A DNA stretch of 64,000 nt from Streptomyces malaysiensis subsp. samsunensis (GCF_024519315.1 NZ_JANIIC010000004.1:62001-126000), one strand, 5' to 3'; positions 47,620 through 55,888 are shown, numbered from the stretch's first letter. The notes: generated by a model from the sequence alone, not told the origin. Numbers and translations are program-made.

Positions 47620-47687
47620 GTGGAACCCTCCGTTGCTCGTCGGCGCCTTCGCCGTAGGAGCACCTGTGGGTGCGCACTCTGGCACTC

Positions 47688-47704
47688 TTGCACGCAATGC
47701 GCAA
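47688..47704. promoter_or_regulatory. Candidate operator of the catabolic island
   Basis: TTGCACGCAATGCGCAA is an imperfect inverted repeat (TTGCAC/GCGCAA arms) in the 109-bp gap between the divergent binding-protein gene and the kinase remnant; CACGCAA recurs at 47721-47727. It is A/T-richer than its surroundings. Which regulator bound it is unknown; both regulator genes seen at the island's edges are broken. Confidence 0.45.
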
Positions 47705-47728
47705 TGCCGATAGCGTGTTTCACGCAAA

Positions 47729-47977
47729 ATGGGTCGTGGGGAGGTGTGCGTGAGATCCGCGGAATTTATGGGTTCAGCCTTGTGCGACGACCTCAGCGGC
47801 GCTGTGGGGGCGGCTCTGGCCATTGGCGCCGACACGGTCGAACTTGCGCGTTCCACGCGGAATTCGGGCGTGCAGGTGATCGACCTCGTGGCCCGGCCCG
47901 GCGGCCACGGTGGCCCGGACAGCCTGCTCATGATCGCCGACCGGCTTCACCAGCCTGATCCTCAGGAGGAGCAGTGA
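47729..47977 (+). pseudogene. Four-carbon acid-sugar kinase (DUF1537) with internal deletion
   Basis: 82 codons where the family needs about 400. The N-terminal part CDDLSGAVGAALAIGADTVE matches the nucleotide/sugar start of DUF1537 kinases (ADDLTGA type). The C-terminal part RPGGHGGPDSLLMIADRL matches their very end (GGFGxPDALL type). The several hundred residues in between are missing, yet the frame is kept and the stop still overlaps the pdxA2 start (GTGA). Catalysis is impossible; the remnant may still load ribosomes onto pdxA2. Confidence 0.7.
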
Positions 47978-48978
47978 AATCGCCCTTGCCCGTCATAGCC
48001 GTCACGATGGGGGACGGAGCCGGAATCGGCCCCGAGGTCGTGGTCGGCGCGCTCGCCGACGCGGCCGTGTACGAACGGTGCCGTCCCCTCGTCATCGGGG
48101 ACGCCCGCCGGCTGCGCGAGGCCGCCCTGGCGCGAGGTGCGAGCGTCGAGGTGGCGGCCGTCGAATCGGTGGCACGGGCCCGGTTCACACCCGGCCGGAT
48201 CGACGTCATCGACCTCGGTCTGCTACCCGACGGCCTGGAGTGGGGGAAACTGAGCCCGGCCGCGGGCGAAGCGGCCTACCAGTATGTGCGTGTCGCGGCC
48301 GAGCTCGCGGTCGCGCGCGAGGTGCAGGCCATTTGCACGGCGCCGTTGAACAAGGAGGCGCTGCACGCGGCCGGGCATATCTACCCCGGGCATACAGAGC
48401 TGCTCGCGGCGCTGACCGGTACCGAGGAGGTGTCGATGATGTTGTCGACACCCAAGGTCAAGGTCATCCACGTGACCACGCACATCGGCCTGATCGACGC
48501 CATCGCCAGGATTGATCCCGGCCTCGTCGAGCGGACCGTGCGCCGCGGCCACCAGGCAATGCGCGCCTCGGGAGTCGGCACGCCCGTCATCGGAGTCTGC
48601 GGGATCAACCCGCACGCCGGGGAGAACGGCCTGTTCGGTGCCGGTGAGGAGGAGACGAAGATCCAGCCCGCACTGGAGAAGCTGCGCGCCGACGGTATCG
48701 ACGCGCGTGGCCCGCTGCCCGCCGACACCGCGTTCTTCCTCGCCGGCCGCGGGGACTACGACCTGATCGTGGCCATGTACCACGACCAGGGCCACGGGCC
48801 GGTGAAGGTGCTCGGCATCGAAGCGGGCGTCAACATCACCGTGGGGCTGCCCGTGATCCGCACATCGGTGGACCACGGCACGGCCTTCGATATCGCGGGA
48901 ACCGGAGCGGCCGAGGTGGGCAGCATGATCGAGGCGCTGCGCCAGGCCGCGGACCTGGCGCCGGGTGCCACCGGATGA
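47974..48978 (+). CDS. pdxA2: PdxA2-like 4-phospho-sugar-acid dehydrogenase
   Basis: 334 aa, PdxA family. It begins VIAVTMGDGAGIGPEVVV, has the substrate/metal His residues in GHTELLAALTG, VTTHIGL and MYHDQGHGPVK, and ends with RTSVDHGTAFDIAGTG. PdxA proper makes vitamin B6; the PdxA2 branch paired with DUF1537 kinases oxidises 4-phospho-D-threonate or -erythronate. The kinase remnant directly upstream places this copy in the PdxA2 group. No residue is obviously lost, but without the kinase it may lack substrate. Confidence 0.9.
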   Translation: MKSPLPVIAVTMGDGAGIGPEVVVGALADAAVYERCRPLVIGDARRLREAALARGASVEVAAVESVARARFTPGRIDVIDLGLLPDGLEWGKLSPAAGEAAYQYVRVAAELAVAREVQAICTAPLNKEALHAAGHIYPGHTELLAALTGTEEVSMMLSTPKVKVIHVTTHIGLIDAIARIDPGLVERTVRRGHQAMRASGVGTPVIGVCGINPHAGENGLFGAGEEETKIQPALEKLRADGIDARGPLPADTAFFLAGRGDYDLIVAMYHDQGHGPVKVLGIEAGVNITVGLPVIRTSVDHGTAFDIAGTGAAEVGSMIEALRQAADLAPGATG

Positions 48979-49309
48979 AGGGACGGCGAGACTGGAACGC
49001 CGCACCTTCGACCGGGTGTTCCTCGGCGCGGACGGGGTCACCGCGGAGGACGGCATCTGCGAGGCCGACATCCGGCAAACCCGGCTCAAGGAGCTGATGA
49101 CGCGCCGCAGCGACCGTGTCTACCTGCTCGTGCATGCCGCCAAGATCGGCCGTCGGCCGTTTCACGCCTGGGCTCCGATGCCTCCGAAGTGGACACTGGT
49201 CACCGACGACTCGGCCACCGACGCCGATCTCGACCCGTTCCGCGCCAAGGGGATCGACGTCGTGGTCACCGACGAGAACGGCGACGACATATCCGGCCGC
49301 CGGAGCTGA
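48979..49309 (+). pseudogene. DeoR-family regulator, C-terminal half only
   Basis: The frame ending at 49309 reads TFDRVFLGADGVTAEDGICE, then RLKELMTRRSDRVYLLVHAAKIGRRPF and WTLVTDDSATDADLDPFRAKGI: the sugar-phosphate-sensing end of a DeoR regulator. The N-terminal helix-turn-helix and the first part of the sensor are absent; homology begins ~25 bp after the pdxA2 stop. It may be translated by readthrough or coupling but cannot bind DNA as a normal DeoR. Confidence 0.72.
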
Positions 49310-49462
49310 CCGCGGACATCCGCTGGATTCGGTTGAATTGCGGATTCACCCGGCGGCGCGGCGGGGCCCAGGGCCGGCCGGTCCCGGCGGACAGGAGGTG
49401 TGCCCGGTCCACCGGGAGGGGCGGTGCGGCCGAGGACCCGGCCCGGCGCCCGGAGCCGGCTT

Positions 49463-50338
49463 TCAGTCATGCGGTACGACGGCCACCGGCACGGTGGAGT
49501 GGTGGAGCACCGCGTTGGTGACGGGGCCGATATGCGTGCCCAGGGCGGAACGGCGCGTCCGGCGGCCGACCACGAGCAGTCCGGCCCCGGCCGCGGCCCG
49601 CAGCACCGACCCGGCCACGAACGCGAGATCGATCGTGCGTACCACCGTGACCCGCGGGTACTTCTCCCGCCACGGTTCCAGGGCCTTGTCGAGTTCCCGG
49701 TTCAGCCGGCCCTCCAGATCACCGTCCAGGTAGCCGATGGGTCCCGCGGCGATGCCGTACCCGTAGTCGGACGCCGGCAGCTTGCAGACGTGCACGGCGC
49801 GCAACGTCGACCCGCGTGCGGACGCCGCGGCGAAGGCGAAGTCCAGCAGCGACCCGGGGGCTTTCGCCAGGTTGCTGAGCGCGACGACGACCTCGTCGCC
49901 AGGCAGCTCGGTGGCGGACTGCTCATTCGCCCGCACCATCACCACCGGGCATGTCGCCCGGGCGAGGACCTGCTGGCCGACGGAGCCGAGCAGGAAACCG
50001 GCCAGGCCGCTGAGCCCGCGCGAGCCGAGCACCAGCATCTCGGCGCTCTCCGCCCGTTCCAGCAGCGCCGTGACGGCCGTGGCGGGTACCTGCTCGGCGG
50101 TGAGCGGAAGGTCCGGGTAGTGGCCCCTCAGTTCCTTCTCGGCGTCGCGCAGGATGCGCTGCGCCCAGTGCCTCACGGTGTCCTCGCTGTCCGGGGCGGG
50201 CACATCGACGGGTTGCCAGAGCCACGCGTGCACCAGGTGCAGCGGCAGTTCGCGGCGCAGGGCCTCACGGGCGGCCCAGTTGGCCGCGGCGAAACTCTCG
50301 GGGGAGCCGTCGAGCCCGACGACGACGGGGCGAAGCAT
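49463..50338 (-). CDS. Tandem-domain universal stress protein
   Basis: 291 aa, two UspA domains (~1-145 and ~155-291). Domain 1 starts VVVGLDGSPESFAAANWA and holds the ATP-binding glycine motif LVLGSRGLSGLAGFLLGSVGQQV; domain 2 ends VVGRRTRRSALGTHIGPVTNAVLHHSTVPVAVV. Two-domain ATP-binding Usp proteins are typical DevR/OsdR targets in actinobacteria. Start at 50338 with GGAGGT upstream. It lies 73 bp downstream of a second, similar gene; probably one operon. Confidence 0.93.
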   Translation of the reverse strand: MLRPVVVGLDGSPESFAAANWAAREALRRELPLHLVHAWLWQPVDVPAPDSEDTVRHWAQRILRDAEKELRGHYPDLPLTAEQVPATAVTALLERAESAEMLVLGSRGLSGLAGFLLGSVGQQVLARATCPVVMVRANEQSATELPGDEVVVALSNLAKAPGSLLDFAFAAASARGSTLRAVHVCKLPASDYGYGIAAGPIGYLDGDLEGRLNRELDKALEPWREKYPRVTVVRTIDLAFVAGSVLRAAAGAGLLVVGRRTRRSALGTHIGPVTNAVLHHSTVPVAVVPHD

Positions 50339-50411
50339 GACAGGTACCTCCGTGTGTAAGGGGGTGGGCAGCGGGTGTTCCGCGCCGGGCGGATTCATCG
50401 CTCGGCGGTCG

Positions 50412-51299
50412 TCAGCCGTGCGCGATCACCGCCACCGGTGCGGGGGAGCGGTGCAGTACGGAGTGGGTGACCGGACCGATGCGCGGGCCGGTCCTGGGAC
50501 CGCGGGTGAAGCGGCCTACGACCACCAGCGCGGCGTCGGCCGAGGCGTCCACCAGGTGCTCCGCGGGGCGGCCGGCCACGATCTGCTGGCTCACCTCGAC
50601 GCCGGGGAACTTCGTCCGCCAGGGGCGGAGTACGTCGGTCAGCTCGCTCGCGACCTGAGCCGACCGCCCGGTGTCGAAGGGCGCCGTATAGCCGGAGGCG
50701 GAGGGTGGGCTCCATCCGTGGATGACGCGCAGTGCCACTGCCTGCCGGGCGGCGGCGCCGAACGCGAACTCGAGCACTTCCGCGGCGGGCCGCCGAAGGT
50801 CGAGCCCCAGTACGACATCGCCGTGCGCGCGGGGCCGGGATGCGGTGGCGGCCGAGCCGGTCCGGTGTTCGTCCTCGTCGGCCGCACCGGCCCGGACCAG
50901 GACGACGGGGAGCTCGGCCCGGGCCACGACCGACAGCGCCACGGAGCCGACCAGAATGCCGGTCACCCTGCTCAGGCCCCGGGAGCCGAGCACCAGCAGC
51001 TCGGAGCTCTCGGCGGCCGCCAGCAGCGAGGGCACCGGTTCCCGGGCGACCTGTTCATGGACGATCCGCAGATCCGGGTGGTCACGCCGCAGCCGCGCCG
51101 CGGTGTCGCGCGGCAGGCGCTCGGCCCATCGGGTCAGCGACGCGGTTCCGGTGAGTGGAGCGTAGGTGAACGAGTGCCAGTCCAGCGCGTGGACGAGGCG
51201 CAGCGGCAGTTCGCGGCGCAGGGCCTCGCGGGCGGCCCAGTCGGCCGCGGCGAAGCTCTCGGGCGAACCGTCCAGGCCGACAGTGACGGTACCGGGCAT
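50412..51299 (-). CDS. Tandem-domain universal stress protein (paralogue)
   Basis: 295 aa, the same two-domain plan as the neighbouring gene at 49463-50338 and clearly a paralogue (both start VGLDGSPESFAAA.WAAREALRRELPL). ATP-binding motifs: LVLGSRGLSRVTGILVGSVALSV and VVGRFTRGPRTGPRIGPVTHSVLHRSPAPVAVI. AAGGAGGT lies 7 nt before the ATG. The 393-bp upstream region carries GGGCC-type boxes, consistent with dormancy control. Confidence 0.93.
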   Translation of the reverse strand: MPGTVTVGLDGSPESFAAADWAAREALRRELPLRLVHALDWHSFTYAPLTGTASLTRWAERLPRDTAARLRRDHPDLRIVHEQVAREPVPSLLAAAESSELLVLGSRGLSRVTGILVGSVALSVVARAELPVVLVRAGAADEDEHRTGSAATASRPRAHGDVVLGLDLRRPAAEVLEFAFGAAARQAVALRVIHGWSPPSASGYTAPFDTGRSAQVASELTDVLRPWRTKFPGVEVSQQIVAGRPAEHLVDASADAALVVVGRFTRGPRTGPRIGPVTHSVLHRSPAPVAVIAHG

Positions 51300-51692
51300 G
51301 GTGCGGACCTCCTTCGGGGACGCGCTTCCACCATCTCGGCGCGGAGGGCGGGGCGGGATGGGCCCCCAGGTCCCATGGACTCGGCCGACCGGCCCCATGT
51401 CCGTGTCCGCCCGACCACGCGCGGAGGGACACGGACAGGGGGCCAAGCCGGTACGGACGACTCCGCCTTCCCGGAGGGGGCGGAGGCTGCCACCCGAGCC
51501 GACCCGAGCCGAGCCGACCCGAGCCGACCCGAGCCGCGCCGGCCCGCCCCGGACGCGTGGGCCGGTCGGCGCCCCGGCGGGGCCCGTCGACCCACGCCGG
51601 GTGCCGCGCCACCAGCCCACAGTGGAGAGGAGAGGAGGCCGAGCCCGGCCTCCGCTTTCCATGTTCTTCCGGAAGGGAACCGTGGTGCGGCG
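51300..51692. promoter_or_regulatory. 393-bp divergent region with two GGGCC-type boxes and a decamer repeat
   Basis: It lies between the divergent usp and CBS-BON genes. Boxes: GGGCCCCCAGGTCC (51360-51373, one mismatch) and CGGCCGACCGGCCC (51382-51395, one mismatch), 8 nt apart. Further on, 51493-51536 is a run of CCGAGCCGAC-like decamers in imperfect tandem. No small gene was supported. Confidence 0.5.
51493..51536. repeat. Imperfect tandem decamer repeat
   Basis: About four copies of a CCGAGCCGAC-type unit, one of them shortened. Such runs are prone to slippage, so the copy number may vary between strains. Confidence 0.6.
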
Positions 51693-52439
51693 ATGACACA
51701 CCGAACCGTGGGGCAGGTCATGACGACGGCCGTCGTCCATGTGCGGCCTGACGCGTCGTTCAAGGAGATCCTCAATGTGCTCGTCGAGCACGATCTCACC
51801 GCCGTGCCCGTACTCGACGATCAGAACAGGCCGCTGGGGGTGGTCTCCGATGCCGATCTGCTGAGCGACGCGGCGGGCAAGGACACCCCGGACGGCTGGG
51901 CACTCACCGCGCGGCCGTCGCCGGACGCCGAGCGCGACAGCCGGGTGAAGGACGCGGCCGGACTCATGAGGAGCCCCGCCGTATGCGCCGCATCGGAGTG
52001 GACGGTGGGCGAGGCCGCCCGGGTGATGGGCCGACGGGGTGTCGACCACCTCGTGGTGGTCGACGAAGCCGGGCGTACGGTGGGCATCGTCGGCCGCGGC
52101 GATCTGCTCCGGGGTTTCCTCCGCCGCGACCGGGCGATCGCCGAGGACATCCGGCGCGAGGTGATGGCCCGTTCGCTGGGCTTGCCCCGGGACGCGCTCG
52201 AGGTGCGGGTCGAGGAGGGAGAGGTGTCCCTCAGCGGCGTCGTGGAGCGCAGGAGTACGGCTTCCGTCCTGGTGCGCCTGTGCGGGGACCTCGAAGGCGT
52301 GGTCGCGGTCACCGACCGGCTCGGATACCGAGCCGACGACACCCTTCCGGCCGCGGCCGCCGGCGCCCGTACGGAACGGGCGGCAGGAAGCCGGTGCGGC
52401 CATCGCGGGGTGGATACGGCTTCCCGTGACGGCGGCTGA
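51693..52439 (+). CDS. CBS-domain pair with C-terminal BON domain
   Basis: 248 aa. Two CBS motifs (~5-62 and ~90-150): VGQVMTTAVVHVRPDASFKE with LTAVPVLDDQNRPLGVVSDADLL, and MRSPAVCAASEWTVGEAARVM with VVVDEAGRTVGIVGRGDLL. A BON domain follows (~165-225): ALEVRVEEGEVSLSGVVERR. CBS pairs bind adenine nucleotides; CBS-BON proteins belong to actinobacterial hypoxia regulons, compare Hrp1 in M. tuberculosis for the CBS part. The frame is open far upstream, but the start at 51693 fits the domain boundary. Confidence 0.9.
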   Translation: MTHRTVGQVMTTAVVHVRPDASFKEILNVLVEHDLTAVPVLDDQNRPLGVVSDADLLSDAAGKDTPDGWALTARPSPDAERDSRVKDAAGLMRSPAVCAASEWTVGEAARVMGRRGVDHLVVVDEAGRTVGIVGRGDLLRGFLRRDRAIAEDIRREVMARSLGLPRDALEVRVEEGEVSLSGVVERRSTASVLVRLCGDLEGVVAVTDRLGYRADDTLPAAAAGARTERAAGSRCGHRGVDTASRDGG

Positions 52440-52442
52440 TCA

Positions 52443-52474
52443 CCCGCACCGCCCCTTGCACGGGGCGGTGCGGG
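52443..52474. terminator. Strong bidirectional terminator
   Basis: CCCGCACCGCCCC (52443-52455), 6-nt loop, GGGGCGGTGCGGG (52462-52474): a perfect 13-bp stem starting 4 nt after the CBS-BON stop and serving the convergent ferredoxin gene too. Confidence 0.88.
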
Positions 52475-52511
52475 CACGCGCGCCGCTCGACGCGCGGCGC
52501 GGAACCACGTC

Positions 52512-52715
52512 CTACGACGGATCCTCGTCGAGTGTGATCGCGGCCGCGGGGCACACGGCCGCCGCTTCCCGGACGTCGGACCGCTGGTCCTCGGCGGGCT
52601 CGGGGGTGAGCAGGACGACGATGCCGTCCTCATCCCGCTGGTCGAACACCTCCGGTGCGATCAGCACGCACTGACCGGCGCCACAGCACTTGGCCTCGTC
52701 CACATGGACCTTCAT
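52512..52715 (-). CDS. [3Fe-4S]/[4Fe-4S] ferredoxin for the P450
   Basis: 67 aa, the usual size of actinobacterial P450 ferredoxins. It begins MKVHVDEAKCCGAGQCVLIAP, where Cys-Gly-Ala-Gly-Gln-Cys gives the cluster ligands with a non-Cys at the second position, and has CPAAAI near the end. It passes single electrons to the P450 encoded 64 nt upstream. The start at 52715 is the only one giving this N-terminus. Confidence 0.93.
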   Translation of the reverse strand: MKVHVDEAKCCGAGQCVLIAPEVFDQRDEDGIVVLLTPEPAEDQRSDVREAAAVCPAAAITLDEDPS

Positions 52716-52779
52716 GTCATTTCTCGCTTTCTGCGGTCGTGTCCCGCTCGTCTCGTCGGCGCGGTGTTTCCGGGATGGC

Positions 52780-53997
52780 TCACCAGCCCACGGGCACCGT
52801 GCGCAGGCCGCCGACGAGCAGACCCTCGACACGCTGCAACTCCTGTGCGGGCACCGCCAGATGGAGCGTCGGCAGCTTCCGCAGCAGGACGTCGAGGACG
52901 ACCTGGAGTTCGGAGCGGGCCAGGGTCTGGCCGAGACAGGAATGCGGCCCGGCACCGAAGGTGAGATGCGGATTCGGGGAGCGGCCGAGGTCCATCTCGT
53001 CCGGATCGGCGAAGACCCGCTCATCACGGTTGGCGGCCGGCATGCTACAGATCACGGTGGTCCCGCCGGGCAGGATCCGGCCGTCCAGGTCGACGTCCTC
53101 ACCGAGGTAGCGGCGCAGCCCGAAGCCCAGGTTGGCGTCGAAGCGCAGCGCTTCGTCGACCGCGGTGCGCACCAGGGAGGGGTCGGCCAGCAGCCGCTCC
53201 CACCGGGTGCGGTCGGCGAGCAGCATCGAGACCATCTTGCCGATCATGTTCGCGGTGGTCTCGTGCCCGGCGACGAGCAGCGCCACCCCGGTGTGCAGCA
53301 ACTGGTCGTCGGACAGCCCCTCGCCCTCTTCCGCGCTCTCCGCGATCAGCGTGCTGAGCAGGTCCTCGCCCGGCTCGGTGTGCTTGGCCGCGATGAGCGT
53401 GGCCATGTACTGGTTGAGCTCGGTGTGCGCGGCCCGGGTCTCGTCCGTCGTATAGCGGGAGACGTTCAGAAACGCGTCGGACCAGTAGGAGAAGCGGTCC
53501 CGGTCCTCGGCGGGCACGCCCAGGAGATCGCAGATCACATAGACCGGGAACGGGAAGCCGACCGCGGCCTTGAGGTCCGCGGGCTGTCCGTGCTCGACCA
53601 TGTCCTCCACGAGGGACTCCGCGATGCTCACCATGCCGGGGCGCAGCGCCGTCATGCGCTTGGCGGTGAGGTACTTGCCCACCTGCCGTCGCCACCGCTG
53701 ATGGGGTTCACCCCGGTCGGGGATGGCCAGCGAGGTGTCGCCGTTGGCCGCCGGGCCGCCCGCGCCGTCGGGGGCGATCCGGGCGGCGTTGTCCGTGGCG
53801 GTCGGGCGGCTGAAACGGGCGTCGGACAGCAGGCTTTTGACGTCGTCGTAGCGGGTCAGATAGGTGGCCTTGTCACCGCTCGGGAGCTCGGCGGTGGCCA
53901 TCGGGCACCGCTCGCGCAGCCGCTGCCACTCGGCCGGGGGATCCAGCGGGCCGTCGCCGGTCAGCGGCAGACGGATGTCCGGGTCGTGTCGGCTCAT
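52780..53997 (-). CDS. Cytochrome P450
   Basis: 405 aa soluble bacterial P450. I-helix oxygen-activation motif AGHETTANM (~240), ExxR in DEALRFD (~280) and haem-binding loop FGAGPHSCLGQ with the Cys ligand (~352). GGAGG lies 6-7 nt before the ATG. With its own ferredoxin downstream it forms an electron-transfer pair; a reductase must come from elsewhere. The substrate is unknown. No biosynthetic genes adjoin it, so detoxification or tailoring of a remote product are both possible. Confidence 0.95.
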   Translation of the reverse strand: MSRHDPDIRLPLTGDGPLDPPAEWQRLRERCPMATAELPSGDKATYLTRYDDVKSLLSDARFSRPTATDNAARIAPDGAGGPAANGDTSLAIPDRGEPHQRWRRQVGKYLTAKRMTALRPGMVSIAESLVEDMVEHGQPADLKAAVGFPFPVYVICDLLGVPAEDRDRFSYWSDAFLNVSRYTTDETRAAHTELNQYMATLIAAKHTEPGEDLLSTLIAESAEEGEGLSDDQLLHTGVALLVAGHETTANMIGKMVSMLLADRTRWERLLADPSLVRTAVDEALRFDANLGFGLRRYLGEDVDLDGRILPGGTTVICSMPAANRDERVFADPDEMDLGRSPNPHLTFGAGPHSCLGQTLARSELQVVLDVLLRKLPTLHLAVPAQELQRVEGLLVGGLRTVPVGW

Positions 53998-54118
53998 ATG
54001 AGACCTCCTGGTGGGGGTTGGGTGTTCCGGTCCGAGGACGCGGGTCACCTCCGGGGCGCCGGGGCGCGGTGGCCTGCGCCGGGGGAGGGGTACGGGGCCG
54101 CCGATGGTTACGGGGGCG

Positions 54119-55612
54119 CTAGACCTTGGGGGCGGGCACATCCACGAGCGCGGACGGCTCGGCGGTCTCGTGGACGGCCGGGTCCGCGGTGGGCAACGGA
54201 CGCCGGCGGGGGATGAACGAGGCCACCACGAACGAGAGGAGGGAGGCTCCGGCGCCGATGGCCATGACGATCTTGAAGCTGTTCTCCGAGGGCAGTGCGT
54301 GGCCCGCGAAGTCGGTGGTCAGCTGCGCCAGGATGACCCCGGCGACGGCGCTGGCGGTAGAGGTGCCGATGGAGCGCATCAGGGTGTTGAGGCTGTTGGC
54401 GGCGGCCGTCTCGGAGGGATCCACCGCGCCCATGATCAGCGAGGGCATCGCACCGTAGGCGAAGCCCACCCCGGCGCCGATGACGCAGGACACCAGGACG
54501 AGCTGCCACACCTGGGACATCATCACGATGTTCAGGCCGTATCCGGCCGCCACTATCAGGGCGCCGGTCATCAGGGTGGTCTTCGGCCCCTTGGCGGCGG
54601 AAAGGGCCGCGGACACCGGCGCGCAGGCCATCATCACCAGGCCCTGCGGGGCCATGACCAGGCCGACGGTCAGCATCGACCTGCCCAGTCCGTAGCCGGT
54701 CGCCTCGGGCAGTTGCAGGAGCTGCGGAAGGACGAGGGACATCGCGAACATCGAGAAGCCGAAGGACATCGAGGCGATGTTGGTCACCAGCACCTGGCGG
54801 CGGGCGGTGGTGCGCAGGTCCACCAGGGGTGCGGCGATCCGCAGCTCGAAGAAGCCCCAACCCGCCAGCACGACGACGGCCGCGGCGAACAGGCCGAGCG
54901 TGGTGCCGCTGCCCCAGCCCCAGTCGGCGCCCTTGGAGATCGCCAGCAGCAGACACACCAGACCCACGGCCATCCCGACGGCGCCCACCGCGTCGAACCG
55001 GCCGCCCGTGCGGACCTCGGACTCCGGGACGAGGGCGAAGACCAGACAGGTGCCGAGGGCGCCGATGGCGGCCGAGACCCAGAACAGCGTGTGCCAGTGG
55101 AAGTTGTCGGCGATGAACGCGGCGGCGGGCAGACCGAGGGCGCCACCGATGCCGAGGGACGCGCTCATCATGGCGGTGGCGGTGCCGAGCCGTTCGGCCG
55201 GCAGCTCATCGCGCATGATGCTGATGCCGAGCGGGATGACACCGGCGGCCAGGCCCTGGAGCACCCGCCCGACGATCATCGACGTCAGGGAGTCGGACAG
55301 CGCGCACAGCACGGCCCCGGCCACCAGCAGGACCAGGCTGAGGAGCAGCATGCGGCGCTTGCCGTACATATCGCCGAGGCGCCCGACGACCGGGGTGGCG
55401 ACCGCAGCGGCCAGCAGGGTGGCGGTGATCGCCCAGGCGGCGTCCGCGGCGTCGGCGTGCAGCAGCGTCGGCAGCTCGGGGACGATCGGGATCACCACGG
55501 TCTGCATCAGCGAGACCACGATCCCGGCGAAGGCCAGCACCGCCACGACGAGGTTCGGTTTCGGCGGCGCGGGCTCTCCGCTTCTGACGGGCTGGGCGAG
55601 GGCGTCGGGCAT
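54119..55612 (-). CDS. MFS drug-exporter (DHA2/EmrB-QacA type)
   Basis: 497 aa, about 14 membrane helices. Motif A reads GRLGDMYGKRR; motif C-like glycine run is seen in helix 5 (SASLGIGGALGLPAAAFI). Proton-driven export of drugs or metabolites. The divergent TetR gene 276 bp away, with a clear operator between them, makes a ligand-induced efflux unit. The P450 gene starts 121 bp beyond its stop on the same strand but does not overlap it. Confidence 0.93.
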   Translation of the reverse strand: MPDALAQPVRSGEPAPPKPNLVVAVLAFAGIVVSLMQTVVIPIVPELPTLLHADAADAAWAITATLLAAAVATPVVGRLGDMYGKRRMLLLSLVLLVAGAVLCALSDSLTSMIVGRVLQGLAAGVIPLGISIMRDELPAERLGTATAMMSASLGIGGALGLPAAAFIADNFHWHTLFWVSAAIGALGTCLVFALVPESEVRTGGRFDAVGAVGMAVGLVCLLLAISKGADWGWGSGTTLGLFAAAVVVLAGWGFFELRIAAPLVDLRTTARRQVLVTNIASMSFGFSMFAMSLVLPQLLQLPEATGYGLGRSMLTVGLVMAPQGLVMMACAPVSAALSAAKGPKTTLMTGALIVAAGYGLNIVMMSQVWQLVLVSCVIGAGVGFAYGAMPSLIMGAVDPSETAAANSLNTLMRSIGTSTASAVAGVILAQLTTDFAGHALPSENSFKIVMAIGAGASLLSFVVASFIPRRRPLPTADPAVHETAEPSALVDVPAPKV

Positions 55613-55699
55613 GGCGAGGGGCCTCCGAATAGCGGGAATGGCGGACCGCCTGGCCGTTGGCGCGCTTCGGACGGTCCTCCGACTGGGCTAAATTTAACT

Positions 55700-55723
55700 C
55701 AGTCGATTGATTTAAATCGACTG
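55700..55723. promoter_or_regulatory. TetR operator in front of the MFS exporter gene
   Basis: CAGTCGAT (55700-55707), 8-nt A/T-rich centre, ATCGACTG (55716-55723): perfect 8-bp arms. It lies in the 276-bp divergent gap, ~88 bp before the exporter start, in the only A/T-rich stretch nearby. The rest of the gap (to 55888) shows no gene. Confidence 0.75.
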
Positions 55724-55888
55724 TAGCAGAGCCCTCGGACGCGGTGGAGCATGCCGGCGATCAGCCCACGGCGTCCCTGGTCAGTAGGCTGGTCGTGCTC
55801 TCCTCCCGCCGTCCCGGTGGAGGACCCGCGACGGTTTCGGGACCGGCCGTCGCGGACGCGGTACGCGGTCCCGGTGAGGTGGCGGACG

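Noticed and set aside
39393..48978. A complete D-threonate or erythronate pathway
   Set aside because: The kinase is a remnant and the sugar acid used by the enolase-superfamily enzyme cannot be read from sequence, so no named pathway is claimed.
37934..49309. Island carried by a transposon or integrative element
   Set aside because: No transposase, integrase, terminal inverted repeat, tRNA gene or direct repeat was seen at either edge; entry mechanism left open.
50154..51692. Upstream extension of the CBS-BON frame across the usp genes
   Set aside because: The extension overlaps two certain genes on the other strand and reads as low-complexity; the domain begins at 51693.
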